DNA of 64,000 bases from Bradyrhizobium sp. NDS-1 (GTDB taxonomy: Bacteria; Pseudomonadota; Alphaproteobacteria; Rhizobiales; Xanthobacteraceae). Positions 49,334 through 58,055 of this stretch are shown here, one piece after another. Every line of letters begins with the position of its first letter. The stretch's first letter is position 1. The notes under the pieces are model-generated. The model saw nothing but the letters and a program-made list of their open reading frames with translations. It did not search any database and was not told where the DNA came from. The stretch is taken from the NCBI RefSeq assembly GCF_032918005.1, contig NZ_CP136628.1, forward strand, positions 6,123,501-6,187,500, given 5' to 3'. A program made the position numbers and the translations under genes.

Positions 49334-49900
49334 ATGGGCCGCGGACTAACACGTCGTCATGCGCAGCCGCGATGGCTAGCGAGTGTCTTGATTGGTTCTG
49401 TGCTCATCGTGTCGAGCGCCGGTGCTTGCCGCGCGCAGTGCGTCGAATTCTCGGACCGCGCCTCGCAGCTCGAACTCGACACCTTCGTGAAGTCGCCCTC
49501 CTCGCTCCTGGAGCGGTTGCGCAATGACAAGGAGAAGTTGCGGTTTTGGCTCGCGCGCTATGTCGCCACAAATCCGTCGGTGCTGCCTTCCGTGCAGACG
49601 CTAATCTCGGCCGCGGCCTCAACCGATCGCTCGTCCATCGGCGCTGCGCTGCGCATTGCCGAAGCACGTTGCACGTCGACCAAGCCGGACGCCTCGCGCA
49701 AGATCAGGGATTTCGTGCAGCGGATCAGTGATCTCAACGTGCAGGCCGGTTATTCCGGCGCAGGAGACGACAGCTCTGGCATCCAGGTCCAATCGCAAAT
49801 CAAGTCCTCGCCGCAGCCGGGCCGCGGCGGAGCACTGCTCGAAGGCGAGTGGAGAACCAAGCTGGCCAACCCGTTCAAGCCCGTCCCCCTTCCGAACTGA
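49334..49900 (+). CDS. exported hypothetical protein upstream of the Wzz/BY-kinase
   Basis: This 188-aa protein starts at ATG 49334 with AGGAACACGG upstream. It has a twin-Arg-rich start and hydrophobic core ('WLASVLIGSVLIVSSAGACRA'), so it is probably periplasmic. The mature part is helical ('FVKSPSSLLERLRNDKEKLRFWLARYVATNP') with a low-complexity end. No known domain. It precedes the co-polymerase by 31 nt, so an accessory role in EPS export is plausible but unproven. Confidence 0.68.
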   Translation: MGRGLTRRHAQPRWLASVLIGSVLIVSSAGACRAQCVEFSDRASQLELDTFVKSPSSLLERLRNDKEKLRFWLARYVATNPSVLPSVQTLISAAASTDRSSIGAALRIAEARCTSTKPDASRKIRDFVQRISDLNVQAGYSGAGDDSSGIQVQSQIKSSPQPGRGGALLEGEWRTKLANPFKPVPLPN

Positions 49901-49931
49901 TCAGCGATCGTCAAAGGCAGCGAATTAGCAC

Positions 49932-52163
49932 ATGTATCAGCCTAGAGAACATTTCCAGTCGGGACACCGATTCGGCATCGAATTCGGCGGAGCAGTCCTC
50001 AGCTTCGAGCGCGTGGCCGACGTCCTGCGCCGGCAGTGGCCGATCATCGCGGCGTGCACCGGAGCTTCGCTGGCCCTGGTGATGATCTACCTGGTCACGG
50101 CGGAACCGATGTACACGGCGAATGCCCGGATCATGATGGATACGCGTCAGGCGCAGGTGCTGGACAAGGACAGCAACGCCAACAGTGCGCTCATCGACAC
50201 CGGCTACGTCGACAGCCAGGTGGAGGTCATCAATTCGAACGACCTGATTCTCTCGGTCGTCCGTCGCCTGAAGCTGACCGACGATCCGGAATTCAATGGC
50301 TCCAATCCAGGCTTGCTGTCCATCGTCCTCGGCAAGATCATGTCGGTGTTTGGCTCCGGCGAACCGGCGTCCCAGGAGCGGCTCGAAAATGCGGTGGTCG
50401 GGACGGTTCAGAAGAACCTGAGGACGGAGCGCGTTCTGACGACGTATGTCTTGTCGATGAGCTATCGCTCACGAAGCCCCGACAAGGCCGCCAAGATCGT
50501 CAACGCCATCGCCAATGCCTACCTCGTCGGTGCCCTGGAAGCCAAATATCAGTCCACCAGGCGGGCGACCGAATGGCTTCAGCAGCGCAGCATCGAGCTG
50601 AGCGAGCAGGCATCGGCCAGCGACCGCGCCGTGCAAACCTTCAAAGCCGAGCACAACATCGTCGGCACCAGCCGCGGCCTGATGTCCGAGCAGCAATTGT
50701 CGGACCTGAACACCCAACTGGTTCAAGCGCGGGCGGCGACCGCCGAGGCCAAGGCCCGGCTTGACCGGATCGATACGATTTCCGATCAGGATGTTGCGCA
50801 ATCAACCGTGACGGACGCCCTCAACAATTCAGTGATCACCCGTCTGCGCGCACAATATCTCGACCTCCAGGCCCAGTATGCCGACTGGTCGAGACGCTAC
50901 GGCAAGCAGCATCTTGCAGCGGTCAATCTGGCCAACAAGATGGAAGAGCTGCGCAAGAACATCGCCGACGAACTGCGTCGGATCGCAGACGCCTATCGCA
51001 GCGACTACGAGATCGCAAAGAGCCGGGAAGCCTCGCTCGATAAGAACGTGAAGGAACTCGTCGCTCAGGCCGGCGACACCGGCCAGGCCGCAGTCAAGCT
51101 GCGCGACCTCGAAAGCGCCGCCGACACCTATCGCAACCTCTACAACAACTTCCTCGAGAAACTGCAAAGCGCGACACAGAATCAGAGCTTTCCGCTCAGC
51201 GAGGCCCGCCTCATCACCACCGCGACCAAGCCGGATCGCAAGAGCTCGCCGCGCACGGTCCTGGCGATTGTCGGCGGCCTGGTGGGCGGCCTCTGCCTCG
51301 GCTTCGGCGTCGCATTTGGGCGCGAACTGCTCAGCGACGTCTTGCGGACCCCCGCCGAGGTCGAGGAGGAGCTCGGCGTCAAGTGCCTCGGAGTCCTGCC
51401 GGACATTCGTCCGCCGATGACGACCGGCGCGTTGCTTTCGACGTCAGGCAAAGCAGGCTCACCCGATCTGTCCCGCTACGTCGTCGATCATCCGTTCTCG
51501 CGGTTCGCGGAGACGCTGCGCAACATCAAGGTGTCGATCGATGTTGCGCGCCTGACCCGCGAAATCAAGGTGATCGGCATCGTGTCTTCGCTTCCCAAGG
51601 AAGGAAAGACGACGGTGGCGGCCAACTTCGCACAGTTGATCGCCCTCACCGGACATCGCACGGTCCTGATCGACGGCGATCTGCACACGCGCTCGCTGAC
51701 CCGAGAGCTCGCCCCCAATGCCAAGAGCGGACTGGTGGAGGCTCTCGCCGACCCGGCGAGCCTCGGCTACCATGTGCAGCGAAGCAAGGAAACGGGCCTG
51801 GATTTCCTGCCGTCCGTCGTGGCTTCCCGCATGGTCAATTCGGCTGACGTGATTGGATCAAAGGCGATGGCCGAACTGCTCAAGGTGCTGAGAGAGCACT
51901 ACGAATACATCGTGATCGATCTTGCCCCGGTGATGCCGGTCGCGGACTCGAAGGCCGTCAGCCTCCTGATCGACGCCATGGTCTACGTGATCGAATGGGG
52001 ACAGACGACAAGAAGCGCTCTTCAGGAGTCGGTTTCCGGGTCGGAAGTCCTCCAGAAGAAGCTGCTCGGCGCCGTGCTCAACCGCGCCAACCCGAAGATG
52101 CTCAAGCGCATCGAGGCGTACAAGGGCAAGCACCACAACAGCTACTACGTCGAGCATGCCTAA
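49932..52163 (+). CDS. Wzz/GNVR chain-length determinant fused to BY-kinase (ExoP-like)
   Basis: This 743-aa inner-membrane protein has a first span at about 38-56, a Wzz domain (20-115), coiled coils (210-400), a GNVR segment ('DLESAADTYRNLYNNFLEK', 391-410) and a second span (441-464). A C-terminal ATPase domain has Walker A 'SLPKEGKTT' (553-561), Walker A' 'VLIDGDLH' (578-585) and Walker B 'YIVIDLAP' (659-666). It controls EPS chain length and export by autophosphorylation. The C-terminal tyrosine cluster is short ('YKGKHHNSYYVEHA'), with three Tyr. It ends at a clear terminator (52297-52328). Confidence 0.92.
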   Translation: MYQPREHFQSGHRFGIEFGGAVLSFERVADVLRRQWPIIAACTGASLALVMIYLVTAEPMYTANARIMMDTRQAQVLDKDSNANSALIDTGYVDSQVEVINSNDLILSVVRRLKLTDDPEFNGSNPGLLSIVLGKIMSVFGSGEPASQERLENAVVGTVQKNLRTERVLTTYVLSMSYRSRSPDKAAKIVNAIANAYLVGALEAKYQSTRRATEWLQQRSIELSEQASASDRAVQTFKAEHNIVGTSRGLMSEQQLSDLNTQLVQARAATAEAKARLDRIDTISDQDVAQSTVTDALNNSVITRLRAQYLDLQAQYADWSRRYGKQHLAAVNLANKMEELRKNIADELRRIADAYRSDYEIAKSREASLDKNVKELVAQAGDTGQAAVKLRDLESAADTYRNLYNNFLEKLQSATQNQSFPLSEARLITTATKPDRKSSPRTVLAIVGGLVGGLCLGFGVAFGRELLSDVLRTPAEVEEELGVKCLGVLPDIRPPMTTGALLSTSGKAGSPDLSRYVVDHPFSRFAETLRNIKVSIDVARLTREIKVIGIVSSLPKEGKTTVAANFAQLIALTGHRTVLIDGDLHTRSLTRELAPNAKSGLVEALADPASLGYHVQRSKETGLDFLPSVVASRMVNSADVIGSKAMAELLKVLREHYEYIVIDLAPVMPVADSKAVSLLIDAMVYVIEWGQTTRSALQESVSGSEVLQKKLLGAVLNRANPKMLKRIEAYKGKHHNSYYVEHA

Positions 52164-52262
52164 AGCGCGATGCGATTGGGAATAGCCATCGCGCTTGAGG
52201 TTGTCGTTGAAGCATGAGCTATTCGGAAAACCGCTGCGCACTTTTCCGGATCATGCTTTAGG
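52163..52262. repeat. rhizobial palindromic repeat, TAAAGCGCGATG...GATCATGCTTTA
   Basis: An imperfect inverted repeat begins at the stop codon region (TAAAGCGCGATGCG, GCCATCGCGCTT) and ends TTTTCCGGATCATGCTTTA, with GAAGCATGAGCTATTCGGAAAA inside. This matches the mosaic intergenic elements common in Rhizobiales. It sits between the BY-kinase stop and the terminator. Confidence 0.7.
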
Positions 52263-52296
52263 CGGCGCCGCGCGCAGCCGAATTGTAACGACCTCG

Positions 52297-52328
52297 GGCC
52301 CGTTGCCGTTCTGGCAGCGGGCCTTTTT
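52297..52328 (+). terminator. intrinsic terminator after the BY-kinase gene
   Basis: Stem GGCCCGTTGCC (52297-52307) pairs with GGCAGCGGGCC (52313-52323), one G-T wobble, 5-nt loop, then TTTTT (52324-52328). Stem strength and T-tract are good. Confidence 0.82.
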
Positions 52329-52652
52329 CGCGTCTTGCGGAACTGTCCCTGAAGGGCGATCGAATGCGCCCTTCGCGCGCGAAGCCGGAGATTGCGCCAG
52401 GCCCACCGGACCGCTCAGGCCTCCGTATTCGTCCGGAATCCACAACTTGCAGTTATTGCTCTAGCCAAAAGCAATGATTGACGAGGGCGACGATCGCTAC
52501 GACAGTGCGCCAATTGGTAATCATCTGTCGATAAGACGAGGCGATCCGGTCCTCGATGCTTCAAAATGCCGAAATTTTGGGCATCTTTCTTTCTGGGTTC
52601 CCTCAGGCTAACCTCGGCGCATATTTTGTAGTTCTTTGCCGGTAGGCTCGGA

Positions 52653-52940
52653 ATGCTGATCGTCCTGACGATTTTGACTGTTTGGGTTCTGCTCAACATC
52701 CTGTTCGTGTTGATCGTGGTTCCCCCACGGAAGCCGCGTCGGCAGCCGATGGCGACGACACTTTCGCCTGCGCCAATCGATCCCAGCGCACGAGAAATCG
52801 GCCAGGACGAACCCTTCTCGGTTCGCCATGTCATCGTCTCCGTCGCGATGGGGGCATTCTTCGTGCTGGTGCCGCCGTTGCTCGCGTTACGCGATGCGGT
52901 CGTGCGGCTCTTCAGCAGGTCGAGGCGGGATGGAACCTGA
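52653..52940 (+). CDS. small two-span membrane protein (95 aa)
   Basis: This protein starts at ATG 52653 ('MLIVLTILTVWVLLNILFVLIVVPPRK'), giving one span, then a basic/proline linker, and a second hydrophobic segment at about 60-82. It is convergent with the sugar transferase at 52986. No family recognised. Composition fits a small inner-membrane protein; a link with EPS assembly is only suggested by position. Confidence 0.6.
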   Translation: MLIVLTILTVWVLLNILFVLIVVPPRKPRRQPMATTLSPAPIDPSAREIGQDEPFSVRHVIVSVAMGAFFVLVPPLLALRDAVVRLFSRSRRDGT

Positions 52941-52985
52941 TTGGCTCAAGAGCCGGCCGTTCCAGATCATCGAGACATCGAGTGG

Positions 52986-54416
52986 TTAGTAGGCTTCCTG
53001 GAACATCACTGCGGATGCGGTGCGGGCCATGATCTTCAGATCGAGCCAGATACTCCAATTGCCGACGTACCACACGTCGTACTCGACCCGTTTCTCCATC
53101 AGATCGATCGTCGGCGTTTCCCCTCTGAACCCGTTCACCTGCGCCCAGCCAGTCAGACCCGGCTTCATGTGGTGCCGGTAGACGTATTTGCTGATGAGCT
53201 CGTCATAATAATTGTCATGGGCGAGAGCGTGAGGACGCGGCCCCACCAGTGACATATCCCCGCGCAGCACGTTCCAGAGCTGCGGCAGTTCGTCGATGCT
53301 GGTCATGCGAAGGAACCGCCCGATCTTGGTGACCCGGGCATCCTTCTTTGTCGCCTGCGTTACCGTCTCGCCATTCTCGCTGACGGTCATCGTGCGAAAT
53401 TTCCAGATCTCGAAGGGCCTGCCGTTGAAGCCGCGGCGCGACTGCCGGAATATAACGGTTCCCGGGGAATCCAGCTTGATCAGCAGGGCAACGGTCAGCA
53501 GCAGCGGTGTCAGCATCACAAGCGCGAACAGGGCGACACCCACGTCGAGACAGCGTTTTTGCAACCGCTCGATAATATTGAGAGGCGGCCGCTGGATTTC
53601 GACCGCTACGGTTCCACTGACGGGAAGAAAGGGACGGGCCACCAGATCAGCGACCGGGTCATCCGGCAGCAGGCGTATGGGCTGCGGGACGGCGCGCAAA
53701 TGGTGTCCCAGCTTGCGGAGCATCGGCAATTCGTTCCAGTCGATCGCAAGCAGATATTCGTCGACATCAGCCGAGCGCGATTGACGGATCACGTCGCGAA
53801 TCTGCCGCTCCCATTGGCCGTCGTCCCGATCGGCGCCGAGCACGAAATGGCGCGTGACATCGAAGCCATTCCTCCGCAGATCCTTGAAGCGGCTCGAGGT
53901 GAAATCGAGCGGCTTGAGGCTGAGCAGGATCACCTTGCGATCGACCAGCCGACTTCTAGCAAAGCTCGTGCCGAACACGGCCTGCCAGACGAAGCGAAGG
54001 CTGATCAGGCCAAGTCCGCCGATCACGGCGAACACGATGACGGTGCCCCGGGAGAGATTGTCCGTCGATTTCAGCAGGAAGGCCGCAACGGCAAGGATCG
54101 TCAGAGACGTCAGCCAGATAAAGACCGCCTTTCGAAGCTGCCATACGACATTGAGCAGGCGGTGCGTGGCATAGACATCCCGGAAATAAGCGACCGCAAC
54201 GAACACCACGCCGACAAACAACCCCGCTCCCACCGAAGCGCCATCGGTGGGCGAAGCGACGGCCGCACCGTACAGCGAAGCTCCCGCGGCATAGCTCAGC
54301 AGGATCAGCAGAAAGTCCGCAGCCATGACGACGATCTGAAACGGCCTCTGAAGTGAGCTGCCGCGCATCGACGACAGCGCGTGAGTGTTTTCAGAACCAT
54401 AAGTTGCAACAGCCAT
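52986..54416 (-). CDS. undecaprenyl-phosphate sugar phosphotransferase (WcaJ/ExoY type)
   Basis: This 476-aa integral membrane enzyme starts at ATG 54416 with AGAGGT upstream. The N-terminal half has four to five spans and a CoA-binding-like domain. The C-terminal bacterial-sugar-transferase domain has 'LIKLDSPGTVIFRQSRRGFNGRPFEIWKFRTM', 'RMTSIDELPQLWNVLRGDMSLVGPRPHA' and 'KPGLTGWAQVNG'. It attaches the first sugar-1-phosphate to undecaprenyl phosphate and so begins the EPS repeat. It is divergent from the phosphatase gene across a 601-bp gap. Confidence 0.94.
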   Translation of the reverse strand: MAVATYGSENTHALSSMRGSSLQRPFQIVVMAADFLLILLSYAAGASLYGAAVASPTDGASVGAGLFVGVVFVAVAYFRDVYATHRLLNVVWQLRKAVFIWLTSLTILAVAAFLLKSTDNLSRGTVIVFAVIGGLGLISLRFVWQAVFGTSFARSRLVDRKVILLSLKPLDFTSSRFKDLRRNGFDVTRHFVLGADRDDGQWERQIRDVIRQSRSADVDEYLLAIDWNELPMLRKLGHHLRAVPQPIRLLPDDPVADLVARPFLPVSGTVAVEIQRPPLNIIERLQKRCLDVGVALFALVMLTPLLLTVALLIKLDSPGTVIFRQSRRGFNGRPFEIWKFRTMTVSENGETVTQATKKDARVTKIGRFLRMTSIDELPQLWNVLRGDMSLVGPRPHALAHDNYYDELISKYVYRHHMKPGLTGWAQVNGFRGETPTIDLMEKRVEYDVWYVGNWSIWLDLKIMARTASAVMFQEAY

Positions 54417-55017
54417 TCGTACCTCTGTCAATCGAGAGAGTGTCTGACGCTCATCGTGATGCTGAAGACTCGTCAATCCCCGCACTGAAAGTGTTGGTTG
54501 ATCGCAGCGAGATTGTGGCGCCGCACGCAAAACTTTTGCGGCGCACGGATGATACGCGATGTTGAAATGCGCAGCGAAATTCGATGCGCTGAAAAAGTCG
54601 TCACAGTGATGACATATGAGCGAACGAGTTGCCCCATTTTGAATCAAGTTCCACGCTCCGTGCAATGCCTGCTCGTCGCGCGAGCGCATCGCCGCTCATC
54701 TTTCGGGCGATTCAATTTTCTGATGATGCGCGGCGGATCATTCGCGAGAATTTCGAGGGAATTCTATCTGGGCGTGCGTCGCGAAATTTCGTGCAGGCAT
54801 GCAACTTTGCCGCACCGTCGCATTCGGCGATGCAATTCCTGCGGACCAGTTGTTCGCGCTGCCCAAGGTGGGCAAGAAATGCCGCCCTTCTTTTGGCGTG
54901 ATCGGGCCGGAGAACAGGGACGCTCCCTCGCCGAACTCGCCTCGTTCGTGTTGGATGGAAGCCCTCCGGTGCCGGCGACTTGGGGAAACTTTTCGACGAC
55001 CCAATCGATTGAGCGCC
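54417..55017. other. 601-bp intergenic region between sugar transferase and phosphatase
   Basis: No gene recognised; the frames are short. It contains a perfect CGAAATTTCG palindrome (54782-54791) and a related GCGAAATTCG (54566 on). It should hold the promoters of the two divergent genes. Confidence 0.45.
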
Positions 55018-55755
55018 ATGATATCTCTCGCCAGACCACGTCCGCCCATCCCCAAACCGCGATTGCCGGAGGGAGTTCGCATCTACGCGATCTCCGATAT
55101 CCACGGATGCGCGCATTTGCTCCAGCCGATGTTGCGGGTGATCGATGCCGACGTCGCTTGCAGCCGGCCGCGCTATGCGATCGAGGTCTTCATGGGCGAT
55201 TACATCGACCGCGGCCCGGATACGCGCGCCACTCTCGACGTCCTGGTCGAACGGAGCCGCCGGGGTAACGCGGTTTTCCTCAAGGGAAACCACGAGGCGT
55301 TTCTTGTGAGGGTGTTCGAAGATCCTTCGCTGTTCGAGGACTGGATTGCCGTCGGCGGGACGCAGACATTGATGTCCTACGGGCTCGCCCCGCCTGACTT
55401 GAAGCGCGACGAGCCGGCATCGATATTGCGCGATTTGATTCGGGCAATGCCTACCGAACATCTGGAATTCCTGGACAATCTGCGGCTGAGCTTCAGTTGC
55501 GGCGACTTCTTCTTCGTTCACGCCGGCGTTCGCCCGGGCGTTCCGCTGGCTGAGCAGACGGAGCGGGATCTGCTCTGGATTCGCGAAGAGTTCCTGCGGA
55601 GCGAGGAGCAGTTCGGCAAATACATCGTGCATGGACATACGCCGGTCCGCAGCGCCGAATTCCTGGCAAACCGCGTCAACATCGACACCGGCGCCTATGC
55701 GACCGGCAATCTCACGCTGATGAGCATTCAGGGCAGCCGCATGCTCGCGGTGTGA
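55018..55755 (+). CDS. PPP-family serine/threonine phosphatase
   Basis: This 245-aa protein has all phosphoprotein-phosphatase metal motifs: 'AISDIHGC', 'GDYIDRGPD', 'KGNHEAF', 'FVHAGVRPG' and 'VHGHTPV'. It is a cytoplasmic, Mn2+-type enzyme related to bacterial PrpA/ApaH. In this locus it could dephosphorylate a protein or nucleotide tied to EPS control. The BY-kinase is a tyrosine kinase, so direct pairing is uncertain. I chose ATG 55018 over a longer frame. Confidence 0.88.
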   Translation: MISLARPRPPIPKPRLPEGVRIYAISDIHGCAHLLQPMLRVIDADVACSRPRYAIEVFMGDYIDRGPDTRATLDVLVERSRRGNAVFLKGNHEAFLVRVFEDPSLFEDWIAVGGTQTLMSYGLAPPDLKRDEPASILRDLIRAMPTEHLEFLDNLRLSFSCGDFFFVHAGVRPGVPLAEQTERDLLWIREEFLRSEEQFGKYIVHGHTPVRSAEFLANRVNIDTGAYATGNLTLMSIQGSRMLAV

Positions 55756-55835
55756 GGTGAGGACAAGCGCCTGCCACTGACGCGCGAGGAGGCTTCGCCG
55801 GGATGGCGTGGTTGTCCGCTGCCCAGGGTCAACCC

Positions 55836-56102
55836 CTAGTTGACCAACGGCGGCTTCTCCAGCCGCGCACGGGTCTGCGCCATCCAGTCGCTCCAGGCTC
55901 GTTCGTGCTTGATGTAGAGTTCCACCCAACGTTCGCCGTGCTGGGCCTGACGGACGCGCGCCGTTTCGCCGATCAGATCGGTGTCCGGCCTGTCCAGCGC
56001 TTCAAACTCGACAGTCTCGGAGATCGTCAGACCTACGAGCACGCGCTGCCCGGCGCCATCCACGATGTAGCGTCGCGGAGCGTCCTTCTTGGGCTCGCTC
56101 AT
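55836..56102 (-). CDS. hypothetical protein, 88 aa
   Basis: This protein starts at ATG 56102 ('MSEPKKDAPRRYIVDGAGQRVLVGLTISETVEFEALDR'). It is soluble, mixed helix and strand, and ends 'ARLEKPPLVN'. Similar short proteins ('RRYIVDGxGxRVLIGLTxEET') occur in Bradyrhizobium without a known role. It is convergent with the phosphatase. Confidence 0.65.
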   Translation of the reverse strand: MSEPKKDAPRRYIVDGAGQRVLVGLTISETVEFEALDRPDTDLIGETARVRQAQHGERWVELYIKHERAWSDWMAQTRARLEKPPLVN

Positions 56103-56161
56103 GTCGTCGTGCCCCTTCGTTTCGGTGTGAGGCCGGATGCCGGCAGCGAATTCGACGACAT

Positions 56162-56329
56162 CTAGAAGGCTCGTCTCGGGTGACCGAACGTTGAGGTGGG
56201 TTGGGATGTCTGGTCCGAAGCGCCGTAGGATGCGTGCGCACCTCTTCGTTCGACGCGCCAAACGCGCAGCGCGTATCCAAGGATGAGGCCAGCGCCGAAA
56301 ATGGAAGCGGAAACAAACGCAGAAGTCAT
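56162..56329 (-). CDS. small single-span membrane protein (55 aa)
   Basis: This protein starts at ATG 56329 ('MTSAFVSASIFGAGLILGYALRVWRVERRG'), giving one span with a positive inside tail. Such tiny membrane proteins are common but hard to verify. The longer frame to 56398 lacks a good ribosome site. Confidence 0.5.
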   Translation of the reverse strand: MTSAFVSASIFGAGLILGYALRVWRVERRGAHASYGASDQTSQPTSTFGHPRRAF

Positions 56330-56678
56330 GGAGTCGTCCTGGATAGTCCTGTTCATATCAAGAGCGAGCAGTGTGTCGACATCATGGTTCTCGATCACTC
56401 ATCGGCGCCGAAAGATTGTTCAAGGTTGCATTCCCAATGTGCACTCGCTGCTGGCCGCCGCCACATCTCTTCTCGATCGACGACGATCACCGAATACTCC
56501 GTATGGCGGCCACTCTATATGAGGGAGAGAAGGACGCGCTCCGCGGCCCGGCCGCAGATTGGCCGAGCAGACCTTGTCCATGACGAGGAACTTCGGGCAG
56601 TTCGGTCGCGCCATACTCTTGCAACCGTCCGGCAGCCGTCGCATTATTTCTCACCGCATTTCAGAGGGATTCAATCCA

Positions 56679-56942
56679 ATGAACTTTCGGGCCCTTATTC
56701 CATCCATTGCCCTGGCCGCCCTTGGGCTCACCGTGACGACGTCCGTCGCCCCGGCCGCCGAGCTCGCCGTTGCTCCGGCCCATCGCACAGCCGCCGCCCA
56801 GGGCGGACTTGTGCTGTGGGACGACGTTTACCCGCCCGCAGTCTATGGTCCCCAGCTTCGCCCGGTCGAGGAAGTCGCAGCCATGAAGGCGCAGGCACGG
56901 CCGGTGTCGCAGCGCTGGTGGGGATACTGGTACGTGCGGTAA
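56679..56942 (+). CDS. small exported protein (87 aa)
   Basis: This protein starts at ATG 56679. It has a signal peptide 'MNFRALIPSIALAALGLTVTTSVAPAAE'. The mature part of about 60 aa ends with an aromatic stretch 'QRWWGYWYVR'. The function is unknown. A strong terminator (56980-57027) follows, which supports a real transcript. Confidence 0.66.
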   Translation: MNFRALIPSIALAALGLTVTTSVAPAAELAVAPAHRTAAAQGGLVLWDDVYPPAVYGPQLRPVEEVAAMKAQARPVSQRWWGYWYVR

Positions 56943-56979
56943 CAGGGGCGGTCGGCAGACCGCCGCACCATGCGATTCC

Positions 56980-57027
56980 AAACCGCCGCACTTGCTGGGC
57001 TGAGGCCAGTGGCGGCGGTTTTCGTTT
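56980..57027 (+). terminator. intrinsic terminator
   Basis: Arms AAACCGCCGCACT (from 56980) and AGTGGCGGCGGTTT (to 57021), with one bulge, enclose an inner GGGCTGAGGCC loop. A T-rich TTTTCGTTT tail follows. It lies about 40 nt after the small exported protein. Confidence 0.75.
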
Positions 57028-57097
57028 GAGGGTCCCCTAGTTGAAGACCGGTTGGCCTTCGGCTCCCGAGCCGGAATGAACTGCCTACAACTCGAAT

Positions 57098-57623
57098 GTG
57101 GAGATCAAGCCCTCTCCTCCACCAGCATCGCCGTCGATGGTCGAGCGGCGCTTTCGCGACGAGATCTCCGGTACCCCGCACGCGTTGATGAAGCTCGGCG
57201 GCAACGTAGAGCTGGTCAGCCCCGGCGCGCTGGCGAACGACGGCAAAGTGATAGCAAGTAAAAGCGGCTCGCAGACAGCTCCAGGCGATCAAGCAGCTCA
57301 TAAGGGAGCTTGAGCGCGCTGGCTTGCTCGAGCCAGAGGTCCTGCAGCAGTCCGCCGTGATCCATATCCCGAAAGACGTGCCGATTGACCTTGCAGGGCA
57401 CGTTTTCCTGAGGCAGGGAGCGCGTCCACGAGACGAAGGGACGCTGCGGCCTTATTCTGCTCGGCGGCGCTGTTCGAGGCCAGGTTTATGCTGCCGTGGG
57501 CCTCTGTGGACTATCGGCAGCCGAGAGCAGATGGCCGCGGTCCGCCGCCCCGGCATTCGCCGTCACCCCACACGTGATAAGTCGAACGCAAGCATGATGC
57601 GGTCGCGGCAGGTCGACGGGTGA
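57098..57623 (+). pseudogene. frameshifted small hypothetical gene
   Basis: Frame one (GTG 57098, 'MEIKPSPPPASPSMVERRF') reads coding-like through 'MKLGGNVELVSPGALANDG'. At the AAAA run 57260-57263 the sense continues in the next frame: 'ARRQLQAIKQLIRELERAG', then 'LEPEVLQQSAVIHIPKDVP' and 'IDLAGHVF'. Deleting one A would join them. After about 57420 the sequence loses coding character. No domain recognised. It may be a decayed gene, or the shift may be a sequencing error. Confidence 0.4.
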
Positions 57624-57813
57624 GAAGCGTCAACATGATGTCTCGGAGGTAGTTGGTGCCGGCCTCGCCTTCGATCATGACGCTTCACCATGACGCCCCA
57701 AAGTTACGTCGGTACCGTGTGTGCGAGGGGCAGCACCGATCAGGTAACCTTTTTGCAGGTAAGGTCAGGTAGGATTTAGCTTTACTCGCCAAACGGCAGC
57801 CAAGAGATTTCCC
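57624..57813. other. intergenic stretch, nothing recognised
   Basis: 190 bp between the decayed gene and the coiled-coil gene. No consistent frame. A repeated AGGTAA/AGGTAG pattern (57744-57772) is seen and not explained. Confidence 0.35.
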
Positions 57814-58011
57814 ATGACCTCACATTGCGACGATGAACTAGCTACCGCTGCACGAGAAATCGCGGCCAAGCAACTCTGTATAGAAAACCAAACCATCTTG
57901 ATTGAAGTGCTCGAACGTGACGGTCACGATATGCTTGAGCAAAGAGAAAGTCTCGCCAAGCAACGATCAGACCTAGAAGCGCAGATCGCGCGACAATTTT
58001 CGAATGCTTGA
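57814..58011 (+). CDS. small coiled-coil protein (65 aa)
   Basis: This protein starts at ATG 57814. It is almost all helical with heptad-like spacing ('LCIENQTILIEVLERDGHD' ... 'LEQRESLAKQRSDLEAQIARQF'). Cytoplasmic. Unknown function. The stop overlaps an in-frame TTG of the PilZ gene frame (58008), hinting at coupling. Confidence 0.6.
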   Translation: MTSHCDDELATAAREIAAKQLCIENQTILIEVLERDGHDMLEQRESLAKQRSDLEAQIARQFSNA

Positions 58012-58055
58012 GACAAGGGGCGCTGGCACGTGAGCTCGTTGCGGCTTGCAGTAGA

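Noticed and set aside
54401..54410. AAGTTGCAAC shared with 49139-49148, a possible EPS regulator site
   Set aside because: The copy at 54401 lies inside the coding start of the sugar transferase, so the match is probably chance.
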